A program made the translations under genes and the position numbers. From Candidatus Arcticimaribacter forsetii (lineage in GTDB: Bacteria; Bacteroidota; Bacteroidia; Flavobacteriales; Flavobacteriaceae): a stretch of 64,000 nucleotides of DNA. Below the pieces are notes generated by a model that saw only the letters and a program-made list of their open reading frames with translations, did no database searches and had not been told where the DNA came from. Position 1 is the stretch's first letter, and the number at the start of each line of letters is the position of its first letter. The stretch is from the NCBI RefSeq assembly GCF_910589745.1, contig NZ_OU342399.1, positions 1,364,001 through 1,428,000 of the forward strand, given 5' to 3'. This document shows positions 8,786 to 18,168 of this stretch, in pieces.

Positions 8786-9898
8786 TCAATAGGTATTTAA
8801 ATACTGATTAAACTCATCAAGGATTTTGGGGAAATTATCTCTGCCAAACCCAATTCTAATATACTTACCCTGATACCCAAACATTTCAGAAGGAACCGAC
8901 ATAATACCTGTTTCAGACACCAGTTTATCACTAAATTCTAGAGATGATGATTCTATATGTAATTTAACAAATGCAGTAGAACCAGCCTTAGGAGGAACAA
9001 ATGAAAGCAGCTGTTGATTTGATGCAAAACGTTCAAAAAAAGATAAGTTTCTTTTTATTTTTTCCAAATTTGGAACTAAAAATGCATCGAGATTATTTAA
9101 AGCAATAAGCGACAATACTTCACTTGGGGCACTGCTACAGATACTCAAGTAATCCTTAAAAGCAATCACCTTTTTTAAAAACGCTTTATCCTTTGAAACT
9201 AACCAACCAGTTCGCAAACCGGCCAACCCAAATGTTTTTGAGGTTCCCCACAAACTAATTCCTTTTTCATAAACATCAGCAATTGGTGGAAGTTCATTAA
9301 TGTTTCCAATAACTAGTTTATGATACATTTCATCAGAAAAAATATAAATATCGTGTTTTCTTGCAATCGCAACTACAGCATCAAACTGTTTATAATTTAA
9401 ATAAGCTCCAGTTGGGTTATGAGGGAAATTAAGAACTATTAATTTGGTGTTTTTCTGAATGAGTTGCTCTAAATCCTTAGAATTAAATTCCCAATCTTCT
9501 GAGTTTGGAGTCCAATACGACACTGTACAACCAATTGACTTTACCACCTCGGAAAGCGATTGATAACAAGGAGAAACAGTTATAACGTGGTCTTTTGAAT
9601 CCAAAATCACATTCATACTTGCAAAATTTAATTCTCCAGGTGACGCAATTACAATGTTTTCAATTGAATCTACTTTGTAATATTGTAAAATAGCTTCTCG
9701 AAGCATTGGGCTTCCTTCACTTTCGGTATACCCGAGGGTGAGGTTTTCCCATAACTGAATTTCCTCTTTAGAAGCATGATCCAAGACATAACTTAATTCA
9801 TAACCATCACAATCTGAACTAGACAATAGGTACTTTGCAGTAAATTCATGTTTCCCAAAATATCGTTCTAGTTTAAAATCGTTTATTTTCATGATCAA
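8786..9898 (-). CDS. PLP-dependent aminotransferase, class I/II fold
   Basis: 370 residues, fold type I. NFPHNPTG is at 157-164 and SDEMYHKL at 188-195, where the Asp contacts the pyridine nitrogen and the Tyr the phenolic oxygen of PLP. The Schiff-base lysine is K221 in WGTSKTFGLAGLRTGW. A C-terminal arginine (YIRIGFGRD) would bind the substrate carboxylate. The enzyme should transaminate or otherwise transform an amino acid. It is the first gene of a two-gene operon with the zinc-finger FAD monooxygenase 7 bp downstream, so the two probably act in sequence on one amino-acid-derived compound. A good promoter lies 76 bp upstream. Specificity cannot be read from the sequence. Confidence 0.88.
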   Translation of the reverse strand: MIMKINDFKLERYFGKHEFTAKYLLSSSDCDGYELSYVLDHASKEEIQLWENLTLGYTESEGSPMLREAILQYYKVDSIENIVIASPGELNFASMNVILDSKDHVITVSPCYQSLSEVVKSIGCTVSYWTPNSEDWEFNSKDLEQLIQKNTKLIVLNFPHNPTGAYLNYKQFDAVVAIARKHDIYIFSDEMYHKLVIGNINELPPIADVYEKGISLWGTSKTFGLAGLRTGWLVSKDKAFLKKVIAFKDYLSICSSAPSEVLSLIALNNLDAFLVPNLEKIKRNLSFFERFASNQQLLSFVPPKAGSTAFVKLHIESSSLEFSDKLVSETGIMSVPSEMFGYQGKYIRIGFGRDNFPKILDEFNQYLNTY

Positions 9899-9973
9899 GA
9901 GCTAAATCTACATAAACACACATTTAAATTACTGAAAAAGAATACATTAAATGATTAATTAAAATATCTTTTT

Positions 9974-10002
9974 CAAAGATACAAAACCTTGGTTTACCTC
10001 AA
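9974..10002 (-). promoter_or_regulatory. Promoter of the aminotransferase-monooxygenase operon
   Basis: On the minus strand TTG (10002-10000) is followed after 18 nt by TATCTTTG (9981-9974). This matches the Bacteroidota primary sigma consensus TTG-N17-23-TAnnTTTG. The remainder of the 9899-10202 gap (304 bp) shows no gene. Confidence 0.65.
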
Positions 10003-10202
10003 TATCATTTAGAACATAACTAAAATTGCTATTGTTGATGTAAGAAGTAATACTGTACTTATTATAATTCTAGAATATATAATTTCTAAGTATACATAAG
10101 AACTTAGAGATATAGAAAAGCAATCACCAACACAATAATCTCCAAACAGAAAAGGTAGAGAATAAAATTCACTACAAATTCAAAAAAGGTTTACAAGACT
10201 TT

Positions 10203-11828
10203 TTATATATTATTTAGAATCATATCCGCTGCTTTTTCAGCAATCATATAAACTGGAGCATTAGTGTTACCAGAAACTATTTTAGGCATTATAGAAGCAT
10301 CAACAACTCGTAAGTTTTTTATTCCATGAACTTTTAAGGCTGGATCTACAACTGCCATTTCATCAATACCCATTTTACAAGTTCCAACAGGATGATACAC
10401 TGTTTCTAGTGTTTTCTTAATGTGTTCAATTAGATTTTTATCTGAAGAACGATCTATTGGTAACCCATTTTGCTTAGTAAACTTCTGCAAAGGTTCTTGC
10501 TCCATTATTTTAAAAACCATTTTCCCTCCTTTTACCAAATAATCTAAATCTTCTTTTTCACTTAAAAAATTGGGTTGTATTATTGGAGGAGCTTTTGGGT
10601 CTTTAGAAGATAGACTTACAGTACCTCTACTTTTAGGGTGAAGTAATGTAGGGAAAATAGTAAAACCATCTTCTCTTGGAAATGTACTCAAATCATAAGC
10701 ATCATATCCGTATTTGTTTCCAAGCCACATGGGTGAAAAATGCAATTGAAAATTTACATCCTCTCCTTTTTGATTGACATCAAAAAAGGCCATTCCTTCA
10801 AGTGGGCTGGTAGAAAAAACTCCCTTTTTATGTACAAAATAATCCCAAGCTCCACGAATTTGATTAATTAAACTAGCTTTATGATTAACTCCTTCTTGTA
10901 TTGTAGATTCGTTACAAATAGGAAAAAACAAATGATCTTGAAGATTTTTACCAACCCCTTTTAACTCCTTTTTACATTCAATTCCATGTAATTGTAGTTC
11001 TTTTGAATCTCCAATTCCCGATAACATTAGTAACTGTGGAGATTGAAATGAACCTGCAGAAAGAAGTACTTCCTTATTTGCTAAAACTTGATTTGTTTTA
11101 CTTCCCTTAGTGTATTGAACTCCTATTGCAGTATTATCTTCAATAATAATTTTTTCAACATGTGCCCGAGTAAAAGCTGTGAGGTTTGGGCGATCTAAAA
11201 TTGGAGTTAAAAAAGCAGTTGCTCCGCTTATTCTTTTACCCTCTTTAATCGTACTCTGAACTACACTAGCTCCGACCTGGCTTTCACCATTATAATCGTT
11301 TGTTTTTGGAATTCCAACAGACTCACAAGCAGCAATAAAGCCTGAAACAAAAGGAGATCTAAACTTAAGAGGAATGGTAACATTTAATTCACCCGAAGCA
11401 CTATGATATTTTGAATTCAACGAGTCGATTTGAGCATGGTTTTCCGAACGCTTAAAGTAGGGTAAGACTTCATTAAAACTCCACCCAGAATTCCCGAGCG
11501 CAGACCATCCATCATAGTCAGATGCATTACCACGAACATATGCCATTGCATTTGTAGAACTACTTCCTCCGAGTGTTTTTCCCCTTGGCAAATAGATCTT
11601 TCTATCTAAAACTTCAGCTTGTTTCTCTGACCAAAAACCCCAATCATCTTTACTCTTATGAATCTTTAAATAAGCTCCAGGGATTTGAATATTTAAATTA
11701 GAATCGGGACCTCCAGCTTCTAATAGAAGAATAGTATTACTTGGGTTTTCTGACAAACGATTTGCTAAAACACAACCTGCAGAACCCGCACCTATTATAA
11801 TATAATCAAACGATTTGTTCATTGCCAA
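10203..11828 (-). CDS. GMC-family oxidoreductase (choline/alcohol dehydrogenase type)
   Basis: 541 residues, full length for the glucose-methanol-choline oxidoreductases. An N-terminal Rossmann motif YIIIGAGSAGC with the downstream acidic LLLEAGG binds FAD. GRTLGGSS-like text (PRGKTLGGSSSTNAMAYVRG) and the C-terminal VVDASIMPKIVSGNTNAP are the two family signatures. The active-site His is in YHPVGTCKMG. Such enzymes oxidise primary alcohols, including choline to betaine aldehyde, with a flavin. BetA is the nearest named type, but no betaine aldehyde dehydrogenase or choline transporter lies beside it, so an alcohol other than choline is equally possible. The start could be the first ATG or the second, two codons later. 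It stands alone, with more than 240 bp on both sides. Confidence 0.87.
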   Translation of the reverse strand: MAMNKSFDYIIIGAGSAGCVLANRLSENPSNTILLLEAGGPDSNLNIQIPGAYLKIHKSKDDWGFWSEKQAEVLDRKIYLPRGKTLGGSSSTNAMAYVRGNASDYDGWSALGNSGWSFNEVLPYFKRSENHAQIDSLNSKYHSASGELNVTIPLKFRSPFVSGFIAACESVGIPKTNDYNGESQVGASVVQSTIKEGKRISGATAFLTPILDRPNLTAFTRAHVEKIIIEDNTAIGVQYTKGSKTNQVLANKEVLLSAGSFQSPQLLMLSGIGDSKELQLHGIECKKELKGVGKNLQDHLFFPICNESTIQEGVNHKASLINQIRGAWDYFVHKKGVFSTSPLEGMAFFDVNQKGEDVNFQLHFSPMWLGNKYGYDAYDLSTFPREDGFTIFPTLLHPKSRGTVSLSSKDPKAPPIIQPNFLSEKEDLDYLVKGGKMVFKIMEQEPLQKFTKQNGLPIDRSSDKNLIEHIKKTLETVYHPVGTCKMGIDEMAVVDPALKVHGIKNLRVVDASIMPKIVSGNTNAPVYMIAEKAADMILNNI

Positions 11829-11967
11829 GAATACCTTTTTTATATTCCTATTTCTAAATTTACTGTTTTATTTTTAATTCCTAGCTGTTAGGTGTTTTAT
11901 AAAATAATATTCCCAAATAAAACATCTAATAAGAATAGACAGTCTAATTTGAAAGAATCAAAGAATC

Positions 11968-11994
11968 TTGTTTTTAAATTATTTAGTAAATTTG
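11968..11994 (+). promoter_or_regulatory. Candidate promoter of the K+ channel gene
   Basis: TTG (11968-11970) and TAAATTTG (11987-11994) are separated by 16 nt, one short of the usual Bacteroidota spacing. The -7 box is a full match. Confidence 0.45.
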
Positions 11995-12072
11995 AGACAG
12001 ATTTACTTACTAATTTATGAGAATCAATTTTAATTTAAGAAAAATTGATTAAAAACCATCCTATTAACTCTT

Positions 12073-12816
12073 ATGAAAACATTCAAATTAATTGATCGAT
12101 TTATATACCTATTAATCATTGTAAACGTAATTGCAATGGTATTAGAGTCTCATCTTAGTTTAAGAACTGCATATGATTCTTATTTCTATATTTTTGAATT
12201 AATATCGATACTTATTTTTTCTGCAGAATATATTTACCGAATTGTAAACGCTTATAAATTAGACGGAACTAAGGGTGTATATGCTTACGTTTTCAGCCTT
12301 TTTGGAATTATTGATTTGATTTCAATTCTACCATTCTACTTAAGTCAATTCATCAAACTAGATGGTCGTTTTTTAAGAATTCTCAGGTTATTTAGATTGA
12401 CTCGAATCTTTAAACTTGGAAGAAATAGTAATTCATTAAAAGTATTTACAAAATCTTTAGCGGGAGTAAAAGCAGAGTTAATTTTTACACTGTTTTTATC
12501 TGTATTGACTATTTTGTTTTCTGCATCTGCGATATATTATTTAGAAAATGAAGCGCAGCCTGATAAGTTTTCTAGTATAACAGAATCCATTTGGTGGGCA
12601 ACTGTTTCGCTTGCTACAGTTGGTTATGGTGATGTTTATCCTGTTACTGTAGGAGGTAAAATTTTTGCAACCTTAATATCATTAGTTGGAATTGGAATAG
12701 TAGCTATTCCAACAGGAGTTATAAGTGCTTCTTTCGTAGAGGAAATTAGAATTGAAAAAGAAAATAAAGCCAAAAAGAAGGCTAAAAAGAAAGAGAAAAA
12801 AGCTCTCAATGATTAA
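12073..12816 (+). CDS. Voltage-gated potassium channel (6TM, Kv type)
   Basis: 247 residues with six membrane segments. The fourth is a voltage-sensor-like helix with regularly spaced arginines (GRFLRILRLFRLTRIFKLGR). The pore loop carries the potassium selectivity filter TVGYGD at residues 182-187, followed by the S6 helix. The C-terminus is short and very lysine-rich (ENKAKKKAKKKEKKAL) with no RCK or cyclic-nucleotide domain. Four subunits should form a K+-selective inner-membrane channel. It is convergent with a Na+/H+ antiporter gene 36 bp away, which is consistent with ion homeostasis in seawater but is not an operon. Confidence 0.92.
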   Translation: MKTFKLIDRFIYLLIIVNVIAMVLESHLSLRTAYDSYFYIFELISILIFSAEYIYRIVNAYKLDGTKGVYAYVFSLFGIIDLISILPFYLSQFIKLDGRFLRILRLFRLTRIFKLGRNSNSLKVFTKSLAGVKAELIFTLFLSVLTILFSASAIYYLENEAQPDKFSSITESIWWATVSLATVGYGDVYPVTVGGKIFATLISLVGIGIVAIPTGVISASFVEEIRIEKENKAKKKAKKKEKKALND

Positions 12817-12852
12817 TTAATCACCAAGAACTTTTTGTCTAATTTTTAATAA

Positions 12853-14109
12853 CTATTTTACTATTTTTTTGAGCGTCAGTCCTTGTCCAAGGATAGTAAA
12901 GAGCACTACCGCATAAGTCAAGAAAAGTATAAGCGATTTCCCATCTCCAAGTGAAGCGGGTAAATTTAAAGCTAAAGCTATACTCAATCCTCCACGAAGC
13001 CCTCCCCAGGTTATAATCAAAGCTGTTTTCTCTTCAAATACTTTCTTAATCGAAAGTATTTTAATTGGAATAAGCACCCCAATTCCTCTAGACACAACAA
13101 CAAGAACGATGACAATAAGAGATAAAATAAGATAGTTGAATTGAAAGTTTTGAAACAAGGTCAAAATTTCTAACCCAATCAGAATGAATAAAATTGCGTT
13201 TAGCGTTTCGTCTAATAAATGCCAAAACTTATATACATAAGCTCCCATTGAAGATTCTTCTTCAGAAGATTCAATATTTTTATTTAAAAATAATCCTAAG
13301 ATTACTACACCAATTGGTCCAGAAAGATGAAAACGATCTGCAATTACCGATACAATAAGGACCAAAGAAAGTGTTATTAGAACCTCTAATTCAACAAATT
13401 CATTTTCAATATATCGAAGGAGTTTCAAACCTAAGAAACCAACAAGTGCTCCTAAAGCAAGACCTCCAACGACCTCGGTTACAAATAAAGACCCAATGCT
13501 TTGAGCCGTTACTTGCTCTATGCCTTCAGTCTTAATATTGAGTAAAGTCAAAAACAATACAACTCCGATACCATCATTAAAAAGTGATTCTCCTGCAATT
13601 CTAGTTTCAGTAGCTGGAGATAGGTTCATTTTTTTTACCATTGCCAAGACCGCAATAGGATCTGTTGGCGCAATTAGAGCTCCAAAAAGCAAACAATCAA
13701 TTAAAGTCAGTCCCAATCCAGATAAACCTAGGAATGACTGTTGGGTTAACCAATACGTACCGTACCCAACCGCAAAAGTTGAAAACAAGACTCCGAAGGT
13801 TGCTAAAAATAAAATGGTAACCTTATCTTTAAGCAATTCCTTTAGATTAATTGTTATGGCTCCAGCAAAGAGTAAAAAGGGAAGCATTACTTTTATCAAA
13901 AGTGTGCTAAAATCAAAACGTTGAGTTAAAGAAGTAACTGCATCTAAAAAAGACGGAACTATAAGCCCAGTTACCAAAACACAAACAGACAACATAATTG
14001 CCAAAACCATCAACCCAATGGTTTGAGGTAATTTTAATATTCTTAAATTTATTATTGAAAATACAGATGCTAGAAGAAGTAATACTGTAGATATTTCTAA
14101 AACGTTCAT
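12853..14109 (-). CDS. Na+/H+ (cation:proton) antiporter, CPA1/NhaP type
   Basis: 418 residues with about twelve hydrophobic segments. It contains the CPA1 hallmarks: ALIAPTDPIAVLAMVKK, where the discontinuous helix carries the conserved TDP, and GESLFNDGIGVVLF, with the ND pair that binds the transported cation. The final segments include TWGGLRGGLSIALAL, a conserved arginine region. It exchanges Na+ (or K+) for H+ across the inner membrane, for pH and salt control. There is no C-terminal cytosolic domain such as RCK. It is transcribed leftward as a single gene, divergent from the NRAMP-like transporter with a 192-bp AT-rich gap between them. Confidence 0.9.
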   Translation of the reverse strand: MNVLEISTVLLLLASVFSIINLRILKLPQTIGLMVLAIMLSVCVLVTGLIVPSFLDAVTSLTQRFDFSTLLIKVMLPFLLFAGAITINLKELLKDKVTILFLATFGVLFSTFAVGYGTYWLTQQSFLGLSGLGLTLIDCLLFGALIAPTDPIAVLAMVKKMNLSPATETRIAGESLFNDGIGVVLFLTLLNIKTEGIEQVTAQSIGSLFVTEVVGGLALGALVGFLGLKLLRYIENEFVELEVLITLSLVLIVSVIADRFHLSGPIGVVILGLFLNKNIESSEEESSMGAYVYKFWHLLDETLNAILFILIGLEILTLFQNFQFNYLILSLIVIVLVVVSRGIGVLIPIKILSIKKVFEEKTALIITWGGLRGGLSIALALNLPASLGDGKSLILFLTYAVVLFTILGQGLTLKKIVK

Positions 14110-14301
14110 AAAATAGTTTTTCTGAGTTAAATAATTATTAATGGCATAAGAGTAAAAATAAGAATAATTTAAAAAACAACCTTTTAAATTGCTTTAGTAA
14201 TTTTAAATCAATTGAAGCAAAAAATTGTTTTGTTCTAATCATTATATCAAAATAATTGATAGATTTATTAATTAATATAATTCTGAAACTAAATCTTAAA
14301 A

Positions 14302-15576
14302 ATGGAAAACGAATCAAAAAATAATTCATTATTTAAAAAATTACTCTTATTAATTCTTGGTTTTGGACCCGGTATTTTTGCAATAGGTTATACCATTGGA
14401 ACTGGTAGCGTTACCTCTATGATTGTTGCCGGAAGCACCTATGGAATGCAACTACTTTGGGTTCTTTTATTGAGTTGTGTGTTTTCTGGAATACTCATGC
14501 ATGCCTATGGTAACTACGCTTTAATTACCGGTAAAACTGCACTTTATAGTTTCAAAAATTATATTAAAGGTGGAAAAGTTATAGCTATTTTAATCATTGT
14601 TGGAATTACTTTTGGCCAATGGAATTCACTTATAGGAATTTTAGGAATATCTTCTAATATTATTTTTGAAATTTTAGCAGTATACTTTCCTAGTTTAATT
14701 GCAGACCGTTACTCCACAGTTATAATAATTTCTGTTCTTGTTATTGCAATAATGTACAGTTTATTAATGGTTGGGAAATATACCTTCTTCGAAAAGATAT
14801 TAGTCATATTTGTTACTATAATGGCTTTTTCTTTCATCTTTTCATTGTTTTTTATTCAACCGCTTCCATTGGAGGTAATTGAAGGTCTAATTCCGTCAAT
14901 ACCTCAAGTAGAGGGTGGTAAAATGATGGTAGCTGCTTTTGTTGGGACAACAATGGCTGCTGCTACTTTTTTGTCAAGACCTTTATTTGTTAAAGGAAAA
15001 GGATGGAATGAAAATAACCTCAAAACACAAAAAAACGATGCTATTGTAGCAGCTTCCTTAGTATTTATTATTAGCGGAACCATAATGGCAGTTGCTTGTG
15101 GGGCATTATATCACGCAGATAAACCAGTAACTGCAGTAATCGACATGGTGGGTGTACTCGAACCTGTAGCAGGTAAATTTGCATTTACACTGTTTTTCTT
15201 CGGTACTTTAAGTGCTGGGCTTTCTTCTATATTCCCTTGTTTACTCATTGCTCCCCTTTTATTGAGTGATTATCAATCAGGAGAATTAGACACAAGTTCT
15301 AAGCAATTTAAAGTTATTACTGGTATAGCAAGTATTTTGGCACTTACAGTTCCAATAATTGGAGCAAATGCTATTGAAATTCAAATATTATCTCAGGTTT
15401 TTAACGTATTTGTACTTCCATTGGTAATTGTAGGAATAATCCTTCTAATTAACAACAAAAAGCTAATGAAAGAGTACAAACCTGGTTTGATAGTAAATAT
15501 AGGATTAAGTGCTGCGTTACTGTTTGCCTGCATTATATCTTTCAATGGAATTGTAGCCCTGACTGAATATTTTTAA
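14302..15576 (+). CDS. NRAMP-like membrane transporter with altered metal-site motifs
   Basis: 424 residues, 11-12 hydrophobic segments. The start of TM1 (GFGPGIFAIGY, residues 21-30) and the overall layout match NRAMP (Mn2+/Fe2+:H+) transporters. The metal-binding motif DPGN in TM1 is replaced by GTGSV (33-37). The TM6 methionine motif, normally MPH, reads TTMAAA (216-221). Both Asp and Asn ligands are thus missing by eye alignment. It may carry a different substrate (Mg2+, another cation, or an organic solute), as other NRAMP-related proteins lacking the motif do. It is monocistronic, with a thioesterase convergent behind it. Confidence 0.75.
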   Translation: MENESKNNSLFKKLLLLILGFGPGIFAIGYTIGTGSVTSMIVAGSTYGMQLLWVLLLSCVFSGILMHAYGNYALITGKTALYSFKNYIKGGKVIAILIIVGITFGQWNSLIGILGISSNIIFEILAVYFPSLIADRYSTVIIISVLVIAIMYSLLMVGKYTFFEKILVIFVTIMAFSFIFSLFFIQPLPLEVIEGLIPSIPQVEGGKMMVAAFVGTTMAAATFLSRPLFVKGKGWNENNLKTQKNDAIVAASLVFIISGTIMAVACGALYHADKPVTAVIDMVGVLEPVAGKFAFTLFFFGTLSAGLSSIFPCLLIAPLLLSDYQSGELDTSSKQFKVITGIASILALTVPIIGANAIEIQILSQVFNVFVLPLVIVGIILLINNKKLMKEYKPGLIVNIGLSAALLFACIISFNGIVALTEYF

Positions 15577-15648
15577 GCTAAAAATATATTTACTATTCTG
15601 TAATCTTTACTGATTCTAATATGGAGACTAGAGGGCTCCAAATCCTTG

Positions 15649-16065
15649 TTAAAATAAAATTAAAACCTCTTTAATTTTATTTGGAATAGCAATTGGTTTT
15701 TCATTTTCCCGATTAACAAACACTTGAATAAAGGTTGCACTTGCAGATGCTTCCTCATCCCCTTTCTTAAATAGAGCCAACCCATAGGTAACCGAAGTGG
15801 TCCCTATTTTATTAATTCTAAGTCCTATCTCAATTTGATCTGGAAAAGAAATACCATTATGATAGGTACAATCAGAATGAACTATGTAGGCTATTACAGG
15901 ATCACTTTTAATATTCAAACCGCAATTATTGATCAGAAAATGATTAATTGTAGTATCAAAATAGGAGTAATAAGTAACGTTATTAACATGGCCATAAGCA
16001 TCATTATCCATCCATCGTGTTGTAATAGAGTTGAAGTGTTTATAATTAGTTTTATTTTCTTTCAT
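15649..16065 (-). CDS. Acyl-CoA thioesterase, 4HBT hotdog fold
   Basis: 138 residues, one hotdog domain. The N-terminal TRWMDNDAYGHVNNVTYYSY is the 4-hydroxybenzoyl-CoA thioesterase signature; its Asp (in D-x-x-x-G-H-V-N-N) is the usual catalytic residue. The protein hydrolyses an acyl-CoA or aryl-CoA thioester in the cytosol; chain preference cannot be predicted. The gene is divergent from a long acyl-CoA dehydrogenase 258 bp away, which suggests a shared link to acyl-CoA metabolism. Confidence 0.88.
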   Translation of the reverse strand: MKENKTNYKHFNSITTRWMDNDAYGHVNNVTYYSYFDTTINHFLINNCGLNIKSDPVIAYIVHSDCTYHNGISFPDQIEIGLRINKIGTTSVTYGLALFKKGDEEASASATFIQVFVNRENEKPIAIPNKIKEVLILF

Positions 16066-16323
16066 CCAAAAAGTTTAAAAAATGTTTTTTCAAACAAAGT
16101 TTATTGTTAATAACAATATCGTTAATATAAAACACTTAATATGTTTTAAAATAATTTTATATTAGAATAATAATGGGAATTACCGCTTGACCAAAAACAA
16201 AAAACTTTATTCAGATTTTAAACCCATTTAAAAAAACACTAAAGTATAATAATTAAAAAAAACTGATAAGTTTGAATCCTGTCGCTAAAATTATCTGTAA
16301 ATTTTAAAAAAATTTAATAATTG

Positions 16324-18135
16324 ATGAAAAAGTACGTAGATATGGACACATTAAAGTTTATGCTTTATGATGTTCATCAACTAGAAGAGTTATTAGAAAG
16401 AGACCGTTTTGAAGACCACGATAAAGAGTCTCTTGATCTTTTTTTAGAATCAACAAAAGACTTTGGAGATAAAGAATTATTTCCATTTGTAAAAGAAATG
16501 GATGAAAAACCAGCCTATTACAAAGACGGAAAAGTTTATGTACACGATCAAGTTAAAACCATGATGTATAAAGGTGGTGATCTTGGAATTATATCTGCCT
16601 CTTTCAATTATGAAGACGGAGGTATGCAAATCCCATTTCTAGCGCATACTGCTGCCACTTATATTTTGGATGCTGCAAATAACCATTTACCGGGTTATGC
16701 TGGATTAACTCAGGGTGCTGCAGAATTAATTATTCATTTTGCAAATAAAGAACTAAACCAAACCTATGTTCCAAACATGTTATCCGGAAAATGGGGAGGC
16801 ACAATGTGCCTGACAGAACCACAAGCTGGAAGTTCTTTATCAGATATTGTTACAAAAGCAAAACCAACTTCAGAAGGTTATTATAAAATAACAGGCCAAA
16901 AAATATTTATTTCAGGAGGTGACAATCAATTTGCTGATAATATTGTTCATTTAGTACTAGCTCGTGTAGAAGGTGCTCCAAGTGGTACAAAAGGAATTTC
17001 TCTTTTTATTGTACCCAAAAACAGACCAAACGATTCAGGGTCCTTAACACCTAATGATGTAACAACCGTTGCTGATTTTCAAAAAATGGGTCAAAAAGGA
17101 TACTGTACTACCCACCTTGGGTTTGGAGATAAAGATGATTGTAGAGGATGGTTAGTTGGAAATGAAACTCAAGGGTTAAATTATATGTTCTTAATGATGA
17201 ATGCAGCTAGAATTGGTGTTGGAAGAGCTGCATCTGCAATTGCTTCTGCGGGATATTATGCATCATTACAATACGCAAATGAACGTCCTCAAGGCAGAAA
17301 ACTTTCTAGCGATGGCAAAAAGAATCCAAACGAAAGTCAGAGTCTAATTATTGAACATCCAGATGTAAGAAGGATGCTACTCCTACAAAAAGCAGTAGTT
17401 GAAGGATCAATGAGTTTAATTCTTCGAGCAGCTAAATATTATGACATTGAAGTAACAGCAACATCTGAAGAAGAAAAAAACAAATACAACACCTTATTAG
17501 AAATGATAATACCTGTTGTAAAAACCTATCCTTCAGAAGCTGGGAGTTATGCAGTAAATAATGGTCTACAAGTTTTGGGAGGTTATGGTTTCTGTTCAGA
17601 CTTTATTCTTCAACAATATTACAGAGACATTAGAATTTCTGCAATCTACGAAGGAACTACAGGGATTCAATCACAAGACTTACTGGGTAGAAAAATTACA
17701 ATGGGCAATGGATCTGGATTAGCTTTTTTATCTGCAGAAATATTACAAACAATAGAAGCTTCTAAAGAGCATAAATCTCTTATACCTTTTGCTGAAGAAT
17801 TGGCAGAAAAATTAAAACTGACTCAAAAAATACTTGAAAAACTGATGCCTCATGCTCTAAGTGGTGATTATGAAAGATATCTGGCCGATGCGAGTATATT
17901 TATGGAGTTTTTTAGTTTAATATTAATTGGATGGACTTGGCTAGAAATTGCTACCGAGGCGGAAGAGAATTTAAATAAAACTGACTCTCCTTATTCTGAT
18001 GAGTTTTATATCGGAAAAATTGAAACAATGAAATATTTCTTTGGATATGAACTACCCAAAACATTAGGTCATGCCTCAATACTTATGAACGATAGCACCG
18101 TAACAATAAAAAAAGAAAAAGAGTATATAAATTAA
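16324..18135 (+). CDS. Acyl-CoA dehydrogenase, long form (~600 aa)
   Basis: 603 residues from the ATG at 16324 (a TTG sits one codon earlier). The catalytic core has GGTMCLTEPQAGSSLSD (FAD and substrate loop), YKITGQKIFISGGDN, and the C-terminal helical domain with LGGYGFCSDFILQQYYRD and IYEGTTGIQSQDLLGRK; the Glu in IYEGT is the usual catalytic base. The extra ~150 C-terminal residues place it among the long acyl-CoA dehydrogenases, which include the DmdC-type 3-methylmercaptopropionyl-CoA enzymes. DMSP catabolism is therefore a possibility, but no other dmd gene is present, so the substrate is left open. A TAAGTTTG box at 16267-16274 may be its promoter. Confidence 0.88.
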   Translation: MKKYVDMDTLKFMLYDVHQLEELLERDRFEDHDKESLDLFLESTKDFGDKELFPFVKEMDEKPAYYKDGKVYVHDQVKTMMYKGGDLGIISASFNYEDGGMQIPFLAHTAATYILDAANNHLPGYAGLTQGAAELIIHFANKELNQTYVPNMLSGKWGGTMCLTEPQAGSSLSDIVTKAKPTSEGYYKITGQKIFISGGDNQFADNIVHLVLARVEGAPSGTKGISLFIVPKNRPNDSGSLTPNDVTTVADFQKMGQKGYCTTHLGFGDKDDCRGWLVGNETQGLNYMFLMMNAARIGVGRAASAIASAGYYASLQYANERPQGRKLSSDGKKNPNESQSLIIEHPDVRRMLLLQKAVVEGSMSLILRAAKYYDIEVTATSEEEKNKYNTLLEMIIPVVKTYPSEAGSYAVNNGLQVLGGYGFCSDFILQQYYRDIRISAIYEGTTGIQSQDLLGRKITMGNGSGLAFLSAEILQTIEASKEHKSLIPFAEELAEKLKLTQKILEKLMPHALSGDYERYLADASIFMEFFSLILIGWTWLEIATEAEENLNKTDSPYSDEFYIGKIETMKYFFGYELPKTLGHASILMNDSTVTIKKEKEYIN

Positions 18136-18168
18136 CGCTCCGCTAATGAAATTTAAACTGAAGTATTT

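Noticed and set aside
13520-13924. Plus-strand frame of 134 codons inside the antiporter gene
   Set aside because: It lies wholly opposite a well-supported membrane protein gene and its product has no recognisable family.
14138-14329. Minus-strand frame of 63 codons between antiporter and NRAMP-like gene
   Set aside because: Its 5' end overlaps the NRAMP start. The composition is simple AT-driven F/L/I/R, and there is no promoter or conservation signal.
15577-15648. GGAG...CTCC hairpin between the NRAMP-like and thioesterase genes as a terminator
   Set aside because: The stem is only four pairs and no T run follows.
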